13,186 nt of DNA from JBEKDJ01 sp050014415 (GCA_050014415.1 JBEKDJ010000116.1:1-13186); one strand, 5' to 3'; shown: positions 1-7,648, numbered from the stretch's first letter. Notes: generated from the sequence alone by a model not told the origin. Numbers and translations are program-made.

Positions 1-422
1 CTTTAGTCTGCTTTCTGAACTTCACACGAATTTCTCAATTCTCTTGGCCATGGAACCACCCCCTCCACCTCCTCCTCTCCGAAAGTCTTCACCTCGATTG
101 AAATATTGATTACGGATTATGGTTTTCCTGCCAAGCTGCCTCTGATCCTTTTTGGCGAGCTAGGGATGAGTGAAGATAGAAATTGCAAATTAGCCATTCG
201 CTGTAGGGACCTGAGAGGTAGGGATGTCAATGATTGAGCTTAGATATTCCAAATTCCTTGACAACTGATATGAAATACGATAATTTACCTTTACGTTGTA
301 TTCAGCTGGAAGGTGAGGGTCCTCCCAAGACTTTATGATGTGGTTCTTCTGTGAGTTTCATAGGTCACAGACGATTTCACCTATGGTAGCTTTTGCAAAA
401 TACCCGATAACCGTGTAGCAAC
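1..422. other. Gene-free upstream region
   Basis: No convincing gene was found. On the minus strand a frame closed by stops on both sides (about 161 down to 22) includes a run of seven glycines after an arginine-rich stretch and ends in KRIEKFV. It has no start codon and could be the eroded C-terminus of a Gly-rich-tailed protein, but this is unsupported. The plus strand carries a strong promoter-like pair at 258-286. The rest would be transcribed leader of the downstream inositol-phosphate synthase gene. No tRNA or recognised riboswitch was seen. Confidence 0.5.
258..286 (+). promoter_or_regulatory. Sigma70-type promoter, likely for inositol-phosphate synthase
   Basis: TTGACA at 258-263 and TAATTT at 281-286 are separated by exactly 17 bases. 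The predicted start of transcription is near 293, which would give a leader of about 258 nt before the synthase start codon at 551. The match to consensus is seen; activity is inferred. Confidence 0.5.
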
Positions 423-554
423 ATGCTTGGAGATGTCGCCATAAAGATTCATCAACCCGTCTTTGGCTGGGCCTCTGACAACGTTTCTGATGCAACGATG
501 AAGTCTATTCTGGATAATTTTCAAGATATGATTGGAAAGGTTGATCTCCTATGA
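423..554 (+). CDS. Possible 43-aa upstream ORF coupled to inositol-phosphate synthase
   Basis: A short frame starts ATG at 423 and ends TGA at 552-554. Its stop overlaps the ATG of the synthase (551) in an ATGA arrangement, which is typical of translational coupling. The frame is open only from just after a stop at 408-410, so it is not the tail of a longer intact gene. The peptide begins MLGDVAIKIHQPVF and ends with a helix-prone segment (SILDNFQDMIGKVDLL). No clear Shine-Dalgarno precedes ATG 423, and I recognise no family. It may be a leader peptide, a gene remnant, or chance. It lies within the predicted leader of the 258-286 promoter. Confidence 0.3.
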   Translation: MLGDVAIKIHQPVFGWASDNVSDATMKSILDNFQDMIGKVDLL

Positions 555-1663
555 AAAAGAAATCCATCCGAATTGCCATTGTGGGTGTCGGAAATTGTGC
601 CAGTGCTCTTATGCAGGGGATCGAGTTTTACAAAGAGAGCCATCTGAAGAGTTCAAAATTCGAACCTCTGGGGTTAATGCATCTGGATATCGGAGGCTAC
701 AAACCATGGGACATCGAGGCGGGGGCTGCATTCGATATCGATCGAAGAAAAGTGGGAAAGCCGCTTAGAGAGGCCATCTTTGCCAAGCCCAATTGCACCA
801 AGATTATCTATCCAAATCTCAATGATTCAGGGGTGATCGTGTCGATGGGAGAAGTGTTGGACGGATTTTCAGAACATATGAAGGACTATCCTGAAGAACG
901 GATCTTCGTCGTGGCAGATGAAGAGCCTTGCAAGGCGGAAAAGGTTCTCAGGGATTCCGGAGTGGATATCCTGCTCAACTACCTTCCGGTGGGCTCTGAT
1001 CGGGCAACCGAATTCTATGCAGAAGCTTGCCTAAACACAGGAGTCAGTCTCATCAACTGTATGCCGAGTTTTATCGTTTCCGAGCGCCGTTGGGCAAAAA
1101 GGTTTGAAGAAAAGGGCATCCCTGTTGTTGGGGATGATGTCAAGTCGCAGATGGGTGCAACCATCATCCACAGGGTCTTGGCCAAGCTTTTCGAAGACCG
1201 GGGGGTTCGGCTGGATCGAACCTACCAAATTAATACTGGCGGGAACACCGACTTTCTCAACATGCTCAACCATAACCGCTTGAAAAACAAACGGATCTCC
1301 AAGACGGAGGCGATTCAGTCCCAGCTCGGTATCCCCTTGGAGCCGGAGAACATTCACATCGGTCCTTCTGACTATGTCCCTTGGCAGAATGACAACAAGG
1401 TCTGTTTTCTGCGAATGGAGGGAAGGGGGTTCGGAGAGGTGCCATTAAACCTCGAATTGAGACTCTCCGTCGAAGACTCCCCCAATAGTGGCGGAATGAC
1501 CATTGATGCGATCCGATGCTGTCAAATTGCCCGTGAACGGGGGATTGGGGGGCCACTGCTTTCTATCTCCGCCTATGCAATGAAGCATCCGCTTGTTCAG
1601 TTTTCCGATAATCTAGCCAAATCCATGTTAGAAGAATTCATCGAAGGGAAGAGGGAACGGTAA
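551..1663 (+). CDS. ino1: Inositol-3-phosphate synthase
   Basis: This enzyme isomerises glucose-6-phosphate to 1L-myo-inositol 1-phosphate using NAD, and is cytoplasmic. It is the committed step to inositol-containing phospholipids or solutes. At 370 aa it matches the compact actinobacterial/archaeal form (about 360-370 aa) rather than the longer eukaryotic one. Visible landmarks are the Rossmann loop GVGNCAS (residues 12-18), the active-site segment GDDVKSQ (194-200) followed by GATIIHRVLAKLFEDRG, the NTGGNTDF segment (228-235), and DSPNS (309-313). Similarity to the mycobacterial enzyme runs end to end. ATG 551 is favoured because the NAD loop begins a few residues later, as in homologues; GGAAAGG at 534-540 is a modest ribosome site. 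No inositol phosphatase or phosphatidylinositol synthase gene is adjacent, so the pathway end product cannot be read from this window. Confidence 0.95.
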   Translation: MKKKSIRIAIVGVGNCASALMQGIEFYKESHLKSSKFEPLGLMHLDIGGYKPWDIEAGAAFDIDRRKVGKPLREAIFAKPNCTKIIYPNLNDSGVIVSMGEVLDGFSEHMKDYPEERIFVVADEEPCKAEKVLRDSGVDILLNYLPVGSDRATEFYAEACLNTGVSLINCMPSFIVSERRWAKRFEEKGIPVVGDDVKSQMGATIIHRVLAKLFEDRGVRLDRTYQINTGGNTDFLNMLNHNRLKNKRISKTEAIQSQLGIPLEPENIHIGPSDYVPWQNDNKVCFLRMEGRGFGEVPLNLELRLSVEDSPNSGGMTIDAIRCCQIARERGIGGPLLSISAYAMKHPLVQFSDNLAKSMLEEFIEGKRER

Positions 1664-1801
1664 CGGTTATGGTTAAGGAAACACCCTGGCTTTCTTGCAG
1701 AATCACCCAACGGTCAGACGAATCTATTCGAACAGAAGAACCCCTCCAGTTACGATGAGAATGTCCATCCCTATCAAGAGGGGCCAATTCCTTCGTTTCA
1801 A

Positions 1802-2764
1802 CTATTGAATCTTAAGGCCTTTCCCGTTGAAATATCGGGCCGCCCCCGGGTGGAATGGAATCGGAGAACCACCAGCTGCTTGGGGATCTAGGGAGATATA
1901 TTTTGCGTCGCTATGGGACAATATTAGTTCCGATTTATGATCAAAGAGGGTTCTCACGATATCAAACGCCACATTCTCCTTCATGTTTTGATTGCAAACC
2001 AAAAGATTCCAAACCACAGCAATCAAAATGTCGATATTCTGTCCGGGATAGGTTCCCGCCGGGATGGTGCCTTCAACATAGAGAGGCCCGTACTTTTCCC
2101 TCATCTTGGGGACTGCTTCCGCATGACCAATAAGCTTCATCTTTGTCCCGGGTGTCGCTGCCAAATCTGCCACGGCTGCGGTCGGAAGGCCTCCAACCCA
2201 GAAAAAGGCGTCAATCTTTCGGTCCCTCAATGCACCGGCTGATTCGGAAACGCTCAATCTATCCCTTATTATGTCCTTATTCGGATCCAATCCAAATGCC
2301 TCAATCACTCTGAGAGCCATGATCTCAGTCCCACTCCCAGGTGCACCCGTTGAAACCCGCTTCCCTTTGAGATCTGATACCTTACCGATCCCTTTCCCCT
2401 CAACCGCCACAACATGCATATGGTTGGGGTAGAGGACCGCTAATGTCCGCAGAGGAACCTTCTCCTTAAACTGTGCTCTGCCTTGATAGGCATCCCATGC
2501 CTTATCCGTCGTGACCAAAGCCAAATCCGCCTTTCCCTTTTCTACTAGTAGGCAGTTCTCCACAGACCCGGTGGTCACCTCTACTGTCGCCTCAACGTAG
2601 GGGATATATTTTGATAGAATACGAGCCAGACCTTCCCCTATCGGATAGTAAATACCTCCCTTGCTGCCGGTGGCAATGGATAACCGAACAGACTTCTGAG
2701 CCCATCCGGAAGAGGCGACGAAAATTAACATCATCATGAGTCCTGAGAAGAATAACCGTTTCAT
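1802..2764 (-). CDS. TAXI family TRAP transporter solute-binding protein
   Basis: This is a periplasmic ligand-binding subunit of the TAXI branch of TRAP transporters, which feed organic acids or amino acids such as glutamate to a membrane permease. The N-terminus is a signal peptide: MKR, a hydrophobic core, then SSGWA, with probable cleavage after residue 22. The mature protein opens with a strand followed by GSKGGIYYPIGEGLARIL, the family signature. VTTGSVENCLLVEKGKADLALV and GAPGSGTE follow, as in other members. Length is 320 aa, normal for the family. The frame extends upstream to 2827, but ATG 2764 is chosen because AGAAGGAGG lies just before it, the signal peptide begins there, and the longer frame would read through a promoter (2796-2824). 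It ends convergent to the synthase gene. No DctM/DctQ-type membrane gene is adjacent, so this is an orphan binding protein here. The ligand is unknown. Confidence 0.9.
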   Translation of the reverse strand: MKRLFFSGLMMMLIFVASSGWAQKSVRLSIATGSKGGIYYPIGEGLARILSKYIPYVEATVEVTTGSVENCLLVEKGKADLALVTTDKAWDAYQGRAQFKEKVPLRTLAVLYPNHMHVVAVEGKGIGKVSDLKGKRVSTGAPGSGTEIMALRVIEAFGLDPNKDIIRDRLSVSESAGALRDRKIDAFFWVGGLPTAAVADLAATPGTKMKLIGHAEAVPKMREKYGPLYVEGTIPAGTYPGQNIDILIAVVWNLLVCNQNMKENVAFDIVRTLFDHKSELILSHSDAKYISLDPQAAGGSPIPFHPGAARYFNGKGLKIQ

Positions 2765-2795
2765 CAAACCTCCTTCTAAAAGCTCTTCTTCGCTT

Positions 2796-2824
2796 TTTAT
2801 ATTGGACTTGGCCTTGATTGTCAA
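2796..2824 (-). promoter_or_regulatory. Sigma70-type promoter of the TAXI binding-protein gene
   Basis: On the minus strand TTGACA (2824-2819) and TATAAA (2801-2796) are separated by 17 bases. Transcription would start near 2789, about 25 nt before ATG 2764, leaving room for the strong AGAAGGAGG ribosome site. This is one of the best consensus matches in the window. Confidence 0.65.
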
Positions 2825-3134
2825 CAAGAAGCTGAATCCTGATATCGGAGTTCCAGATTCGAATCACCCCGATGCTGAAAATCCCGGGTTTGAAATAATC
2901 AGGAACTATTCCGCGCTCGTGCCTGGAAACCACACCGTCGAAGTCAGGCTACACAATCAGACGGATTAAACCGAAGCTCTGGATGATTTGTCAACGGTAG
3001 GATAGTTCTACGGAGATCTTGTTGAGAATACGATCCTAAATAGCAGGTGCCTCCGTTTTAATAGGGTTAGGGCGGATGAAAGCCGATAGGCTGGTTGAAC
3101 CCTCGTGAGGTGACGATAATTAAGAGTTTTTGAA
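2825..3134. other. Gene-free stretch, possible relic
   Basis: This lies between the TAXI promoter and the end of the threonine ammonia-lyase gene, and no intact gene is seen. A plus-strand open stretch ending at 2969 reads like a degraded protein tail (NPDIGVPDSNHPDAENPGFEI and on to LHNQTD). It lacks its own start or ribosome site and reads through the minus-strand promoter. I suspect an eroded mobile-element or gene fragment but cannot name it. No terminator with a clear stem and T-tract was found for the lyase. Confidence 0.3.
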
Positions 3135-4340
3135 TCAGCTCAGCATCTGCAGGTGATATCCTTTTTCCACTATTTTCTTCTTAACCACTTTAATGTGGTC
3201 TGGACCACGGGTCTCCAAAACTAGAACAACCCTGGAGAATCCAATGGGGATATCCTTGGCCGCCCGCTCGTGGATGATATGGAGGATGTTGGCATGGTTT
3301 TGAGCGACCAGATTCGTGAGTCTTGCTAAAGACCCTGGCACATCTCTCAGGAGGACCTCAAGGCGGACAAGCCTGCCTGTTTCTGAGAGCCCTTTTTCAA
3401 TGATCCGGTCGATGAGGTTGAGATCAATGTTTCCCCCACTGACGACCAGAACGACCTGTTTTCCCCGAATCTTCCATCTCTTTGATAATAGAGCAGCCAG
3501 CGGGGCAGCCCCTGCGCCCTCTGCCACCATACGCTTTCTCTCCATCAACATGAGGATGGCAGAAGCGATTTCATTCTCCTCGACGGTCACGATTTCATCA
3601 ACAGTCTTTTGGATGATGGGGAAGGTGATCTTTCCTACCTTCCGAAGGGCAATCCCATCGGCCAATGTTGGCTCTACTTCTACTTGCACGATCCTCTTTC
3701 GTTTCCAGGACAAGAAAGCTGAGGGAGCGTGGGTGGACTGCACGCCGATGATCTTCACCTCGGGTCTCCGCTTTTTTACGATGGTGGCAATTCCTGAGAT
3801 CAAACCCCCGCCGCCGACAGGGACGATGATCGCCTCAACTTCGGGCACCTCCTCCAAGATTTCAAGACCGATTGTCCCCTGTCCGGCAATCACCTGCTTA
3901 TCGTCGAAGGGGTGGATAAGGGGTCTTCCACTTTTTGCCAATCTCTTGGCACAACCGAGCGCCTCATCCGTGTCCTGACCGAAAAGAAGAACCTCTCCTC
4001 CATAAGATCGAGTGGCCATCTGTTTTGCAAGTGGGGCGTTCTCAGGCATGACGATGGTGGCTTTGGCTCCCAAGAGAGATGAGGCAAATGCAACGCCCTG
4101 GGCATGGTTTCCAGCAGATGCAGCCACGACTCCTCTTTTCCTTGCGGAAGGGGTCAGCTGGGATATTTTGTAGTAGGCCCCTCTAATTTTGAAGGAACCT
4201 GACTTCTGAAGGTTTTCCAGTTTCAGGAAGACCGCTTTGCCGGTGAGTTTTGAAAAGGTATCCGAGTAGACCATGGGGGTCTGGCGGATTGCTCCTCGGA
4301 TCTCTTTTTGTGCCATTTCAATCTCTTCCAAGAGTCTCAA
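3135..4340 (-). CDS. ilvA: Threonine ammonia-lyase with C-terminal ACT domain
   Basis: This PLP enzyme deaminates L-threonine to 2-oxobutyrate and ammonia, feeding isoleucine synthesis or propionate catabolism. The fold-type II core shows the PLP lysine in SGSFKIRGA (K51), SAGNHAQG (75-82), the phosphate-binding loop VGGGGLISG (from 175) and SGGN (301-304). Residues from about 325 form a single ACT domain (RLEVLLRDVPGSLARL onward). The 401-aa length fits the short one-ACT class, often called TdcB-like or IlvA1, rather than the 514-aa E. coli biosynthetic enzyme with two ACT-like domains. The start is TTG at 4340: AGAAGGAGG lies nine bases upstream, whereas the next ATG (4316) would be too far away. 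The ACT domain implies amino-acid feedback, but the effector cannot be read from sequence. No other branched-chain genes are nearby. Confidence 0.93.
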   Translation of the reverse strand: MRLLEEIEMAQKEIRGAIRQTPMVYSDTFSKLTGKAVFLKLENLQKSGSFKIRGAYYKISQLTPSARKRGVVAASAGNHAQGVAFASSLLGAKATIVMPENAPLAKQMATRSYGGEVLLFGQDTDEALGCAKRLAKSGRPLIHPFDDKQVIAGQGTIGLEILEEVPEVEAIIVPVGGGGLISGIATIVKKRRPEVKIIGVQSTHAPSAFLSWKRKRIVQVEVEPTLADGIALRKVGKITFPIIQKTVDEIVTVEENEIASAILMLMERKRMVAEGAGAAPLAALLSKRWKIRGKQVVLVVSGGNIDLNLIDRIIEKGLSETGRLVRLEVLLRDVPGSLARLTNLVAQNHANILHIIHERAAKDIPIGFSRVVLVLETRGPDHIKVVKKKIVEKGYHLQMLS

Positions 4341-4400
4341 CTTAACAGGCCTCCTTCTACAGTAAACTAGTTCGATGCTTCCTCGAAACAGGATTTCGAT

Positions 4401-4544
4401 TCAACCATGCCTCAGAGTCATCGATTCGTTCAGTATTCGCTGGTGGGACCACCTGACCAGGAATCCCTATTCTCCAGATCCTGCTTTTTGGAAAAAGATG
4501 ACCGGGTCAGATGTCAAGGCCTCCCAACACACCCAACCGCCTTT
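4401..4544 (-). other. Non-coding junction downstream of the truncated hydrolase
   Basis: Downstream of the hydrolase stop the same minus-strand frame reads KGGWVCWEALTSDPVIFFQ and, past two further stops, RWSHQRILNESMTLRHG. None of this resembles the missing hydrolase catalytic half. It may be a transposon relic or other inserted sequence that replaced the 3' part of the gene. The identity is not established. Confidence 0.3.
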
Positions 4545-4904
4545 TTAGAAGGTTTTCATGCAACGACAGGAAATCACCAAGCAATGTGCCCTATCACAAA
4601 CGTCACGGCAGGTTGGATCGTGGGATTCTAGATTACCCATTACGAAACCTCCCCCATGGAAATAAATGAGCATTGGAAAGGGACCAGTGCCCTCCGGTCT
4701 GTAAATACGCACCGGAAGGTCGCCTGCCGGGCCTAGTATGGAGCTATTGGAGATGGACGCGACCGGTGTGGGTGACTTTGTACTCGTCCGTGCCATCTGT
4801 GGCATGGCTCTGCGTAATTCCTCTATGGATTGGGTGCTCATGGCCGGAATGCCCATCTTTTTCATCGTTTCCAGCATTTTTTTGGCCTTCAAATCGAGAG
4901 GCAT
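4545..4904 (-). pseudogene. Truncated HSL-family alpha/beta hydrolase (esterase/lipase)
   Basis: The first part is a convincing family IV (hormone-sensitive-lipase-like) hydrolase: an N-terminal cap helix region, then LPVRIYRPEG, then YFHGGGFVMGNLESHD, where HGGG is the oxyanion-hole motif. After CDRAHCLVIS the frame breaks into CRCMKTF and a stop. Homologues continue with a VDYRLAPE segment and then GDSAGG, Asp and His of the catalytic triad, for a total near 300-320 aa. Only 119 aa remain, so all three catalytic residues are missing and the product should be inactive. The start is intact: ATG 4904 with AAGGAGG five bases upstream, plus a promoter-like pair. The gene is divergent from the radical SAM gene. 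Loss of the 3' half near 4550 is more likely deletion or replacement than a simple frameshift. Confidence 0.75.
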
Positions 4905-4952
4905 GTCTCCCTCCTTTAAATATTGTCAGTTCCTCTTGTAACAAATACTCTA

Positions 4953-4982
4953 TCAGTATGAGGAGAATAGGGCTTTTGTCAA
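4953..4982 (-). promoter_or_regulatory. Promoter-like pair for the hydrolase remnant
   Basis: On the minus strand TTGACA (4982-4977) and TACTGA (4958-4953) are 18 bases apart, placing a transcript start about 40 nt before ATG 4904. The -10 match is only partial. Confidence 0.35.
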
Positions 4983-5012
4983 GAAACTGGAAAGGGTAAA
5001 TGGCATTGAAAA

Positions 5013-5041
5013 TTGACAATGGGCTAAAGTTATAGTATTTT
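5013..5041 (+). promoter_or_regulatory. Promoter-like pair next to the radical SAM start codon
   Basis: TTGACA at 5013-5018 and TATTTT at 5036-5041 are 17 bases apart. The -10 box ends only nine bases before ATG 5051, so transcription would begin at or just before the start codon. No Shine-Dalgarno is visible upstream of that ATG, which is consistent with a leaderless message. Confidence 0.4.
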
Positions 5042-5050
5042 TAACCACAT

Positions 5051-7525
5051 ATGAAAGATCTACTCTCACTGGTTTCAAAACCGGTCAGGTATCTTGGGCG
5101 GGAGATCAATTCGATAAGGAAAGACCCTGATCAAATCAGATTGAAATTCTGTTTGGCCTTTCCGGATGTCTATGAGGTGGGGATGTCTCACCTTGGGATT
5201 CAGATTCTTTATCATATCCTGAATGGCAGAGAGGAAACTTCTTGTGAAAGGGTGTTTGCTCCGTGGGTCGATATGGAGAAGGTTTTGAGGGACAAAGGTA
5301 TTCCACTTTCTTCCCTCGAATCGTCAACTCCTCTCAGTCAATTTGATATATTGGGCTTCTCCCTTCAATACGAACTCTGTTTCACCAATGTCCTCAACAT
5401 GCTCAACCTCTCCTACATCCCTCTCCTTGCAAGAGAAAGAGATGAACGGTTTCCTCTCATCATTGCCGGAGGTCCGACAGTCTTCAATCCAGAACCAGTC
5501 GCCGATTTCTTCGACGCCATCGTTATTGGAGATGGTGAAGAGGTCGTTCTCGAAATCTGTGATCTGGTGCTGAAATGGAAAGAGACAAAAAGAATGAAGG
5601 GAGATCTCTTAGAATCCCTTTCTCAACTCGAAGGGGTTTATGTTTCCAGTCTGTCCAGAGAGATTAGGAAAGTTCGTAGAAGACTCGTCTCCGACCTCAA
5701 CGAAGTTCCCTTTCCCACCTGCCCTATCATTCCTTACATGAAGGTGGTTCACGACCGACTCAATGTGGAGATTGCTAGGGGCTGTAAGAGGGGATGCCGT
5801 TTTTGTGAGGCAGGGTTTATCCACAGACCTTACCGTGAGAGAAGTCCCAGGGTGGTCGAGGAGATACTCAATGCTTCGTTGAAGCAAACGGGCTACGAAG
5901 AGGTCTCTCTTCTCTCTCTCAGTGCTGGAGACTATTCTTTCATTGAGCCGCTCCTCTCTGGCCTGATGGACCGATTTGAATCGAAAAGGGTTGCTGTCTC
6001 TTTTCCATCCTTGAGGATCGAGAGGGTGGTAGGACATCTGGCAGAGGAGGTGAGACGGGTCAGAAAGACGGGATTCACCATTGCACCAGAGGCTGGGACC
6101 GATCGACTTCGGAGCGTGATCAATAAAGAGATGGACGAGGAGATTCTTTTTAAAGGTGTAGCGGATCTCTTTTCAAAAGGTTGGAAGAACATCAAGCTCT
6201 ATTTCATGATGGGACTCCCCACAGAGAGGCAGGAGGATTTGAAGGGAATCATCGACCTGTCTCGAAAGATCTCTTCACTGGGAAAAAGGCAGAAGCTTTA
6301 CCCGAACATCAGTGTAAGTGTTTCCACCTTCGTCCCCAAACCTCACACACCTTTCCAGTGGGAGGCTCAGATTCCATTGGAGGAGATGAAGGAAAAATTC
6401 GGCTTTCTGAGGGAGAGTTTGAAACGAGATCATCTCCGGTTTAAATGGCAGGATCCCCATCTCAGCTTCTTGGAGGGGATTTTTTCGATGGGGGATCGAA
6501 ACCTTTCTCAGGTCCTGGTAGAGGCCTACCGGCTGGGATGTCGATTCGACGGATGGAGTGACCAATTCCATTATCCCCTTTGGAAGGAGGCCTTTGATCG
6601 GGTGGGAGTGAAGATGGATTTCTCCACGCGAAAGAAGTCCATCGATGAGACACTCCCGTGGTCATTCATCGAAACGGGAATCGCGTCGACGTTCCTCTGG
6701 CAGGAATCTCAAAAAGGGATAAAAGGAGAGAGCAGCCCTCCGTGCCAGGGAGGAGATTGTAAACGGTGCGGGATCTGCAACGGGAAAGCCATCAGGATGA
6801 GCGAGAGCAGTCCAATGGAGATGGTACGGCTAGAACGAAAGGAAAGGGGGAGAGTTCTCGGGAAAGGCCTCAAGAAGAGAGTTCGATTAAGATTCACAAA
6901 GAGGGGGGAAATTCGGTTCATCAGCCATCTCGAACTTGCCCATCTCTTTTATCGAGCTTCAAAAAGGGCCGGCCTTCCCCTATGTTACTCTGAGGGTTTT
7001 CACCCGATGCCAAGGATCATCTTTGCCGCCGCCCTTTCGGTGGGAATCGAGAGTTTGTTCGAGATCGTCGATTTGGAATTGGAGGGAAGCACTCCCCCAC
7101 ATGAAATAAAGGAGCGACTGAATCAAACTCTTCCTCACGGGATTGAGATCACCGAAGCGGAAGAGGTCCCACTTGCATTTCCCTCATCCTTCCTCTCCCG
7201 TTGGTCAGTCTATTGGATTCCGCTGGATCATTTCCTCACAAAGGAAGAGGTAACTGCAAATATCAAGAAGGCTTTGGATAAGGGAGAGTTTTTGCTTCAT
7301 CAGGAGAGAAAGGGAAAGAGGAGAAATGTGGATGTTCGGCCTTTGATCGAAAAGATGGAGGTGAAGGAGAAGAAAGAACCATCGGGGGAAAGCTCTCTTT
7401 GGGGAGTGGAGCTAACCCTTCGAGGTGGAATGGGGAGGACGGCAAAACCGACAGAGATCATCGGAGCCATATTGGGTTTGGAAGGTGAGCAACTTGCGCA
7501 ATGTAAGGTCATTAAGTTGGAATGA
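5051..7525 (+). CDS. Fused B12-binding-type radical SAM protein with C-terminal DUF2344 domain
   Basis: This is a two-part protein of the TIGR03960 plus TIGR03936/DUF2344 type. Residues 1 to about 230 form a cobalamin-binding-like N-terminal region (FPDVYEVGMSHLG; AGGPTVFNPEPVADFFDA; GDGEEV). The radical SAM core follows, with its 4Fe-4S cysteines C245, C249 and C252 in GCKRGCRFCEAGF. A cysteine cluster at C565, C570, C573 and C576 could bind a metal or a second cluster. From about 608 the DUF2344 part begins (RLRFTKRGEIRFISHLEL; YSEGFHPMPRI). The exact reaction is unknown. The recurrent pairing with an RNase E/G gene, also seen here, suggests a role in RNA or ribosome modification (inference). 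In many genomes the two halves are separate or fused genes; here they are fused at 824 aa. ATG 5051 fits homologous N-termini although no ribosome site is seen. Confidence 0.9.
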   Translation: MKDLLSLVSKPVRYLGREINSIRKDPDQIRLKFCLAFPDVYEVGMSHLGIQILYHILNGREETSCERVFAPWVDMEKVLRDKGIPLSSLESSTPLSQFDILGFSLQYELCFTNVLNMLNLSYIPLLARERDERFPLIIAGGPTVFNPEPVADFFDAIVIGDGEEVVLEICDLVLKWKETKRMKGDLLESLSQLEGVYVSSLSREIRKVRRRLVSDLNEVPFPTCPIIPYMKVVHDRLNVEIARGCKRGCRFCEAGFIHRPYRERSPRVVEEILNASLKQTGYEEVSLLSLSAGDYSFIEPLLSGLMDRFESKRVAVSFPSLRIERVVGHLAEEVRRVRKTGFTIAPEAGTDRLRSVINKEMDEEILFKGVADLFSKGWKNIKLYFMMGLPTERQEDLKGIIDLSRKISSLGKRQKLYPNISVSVSTFVPKPHTPFQWEAQIPLEEMKEKFGFLRESLKRDHLRFKWQDPHLSFLEGIFSMGDRNLSQVLVEAYRLGCRFDGWSDQFHYPLWKEAFDRVGVKMDFSTRKKSIDETLPWSFIETGIASTFLWQESQKGIKGESSPPCQGGDCKRCGICNGKAIRMSESSPMEMVRLERKERGRVLGKGLKKRVRLRFTKRGEIRFISHLELAHLFYRASKRAGLPLCYSEGFHPMPRIIFAAALSVGIESLFEIVDLELEGSTPPHEIKERLNQTLPHGIEITEAEEVPLAFPSSFLSRWSVYWIPLDHFLTKEEVTANIKKALDKGEFLLHQERKGKRRNVDVRPLIEKMEVKEKKEPSGESSLWGVELTLRGGMGRTAKPTEIIGAILGLEGEQLAQCKVIKLE

Positions 7526-7627
7526 TGGAATAATGGAAAATTGAGGAGGGAAACATGAGCATGCTCATGAAGGACTTTCTCCTTGTAACCCATCCTTCCG
7601 TCATTCTACTATTCCAATATTCCATTG
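7517..7627. repeat. Intergenic inverted repeat between radical SAM and RNase G genes
   Basis: The left arm around 7525-7543 (ATGGAATAATGGAA core) and the right arm around 7602-7627 (its near complement, TTCCAATATTCCAT) flank a central perfect 16-bp palindrome, CATGAGCATGCTCATG, at 7554-7569. Almost the whole spacer is thus foldable. There is no T-tract, so it is not an obvious terminator. It may be a dispersed palindromic repeat or an mRNA-processing hairpin upstream of the RNase G gene. Confidence 0.5.
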
Positions 7628-7648
7628 TTTAGTTTATCGGGGTGGCCT

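Noticed and set aside
22..161. Gly-rich minus-strand frame with seven consecutive glycines
   Set aside because: It has no start codon, a stop on both sides and only about 46 codons; too little to call a gene fragment with confidence.
335..418. 27-codon frame in the synthase leader
   Set aside because: No ribosome site, no overlap with another gene and no recognisable sequence.
1741..1783. CCCCTC...GAGGGG pair between the convergent synthase and TAXI genes as a shared terminator
   Set aside because: The 6-bp stem has a 31-base loop and no T-tract.
2765..2827. N-terminal extension of the TAXI protein to 2827
   Set aside because: The extension overlaps a strong promoter and lies before the strong ribosome site and the signal peptide.
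3316..3978. 220-aa plus-strand ORF opposite the threonine ammonia-lyase gene
   Set aside because: It lies wholly antisense to a clearly conserved enzyme, has Ser/Thr/Pro-rich low-complexity content typical of shadow frames, and has no supporting ribosome site.
7625..7648. TTG start for RNase G
   Set aside because: The extra eight residues are not expected in the family and ATG 7649 has a purine-rich site just upstream.
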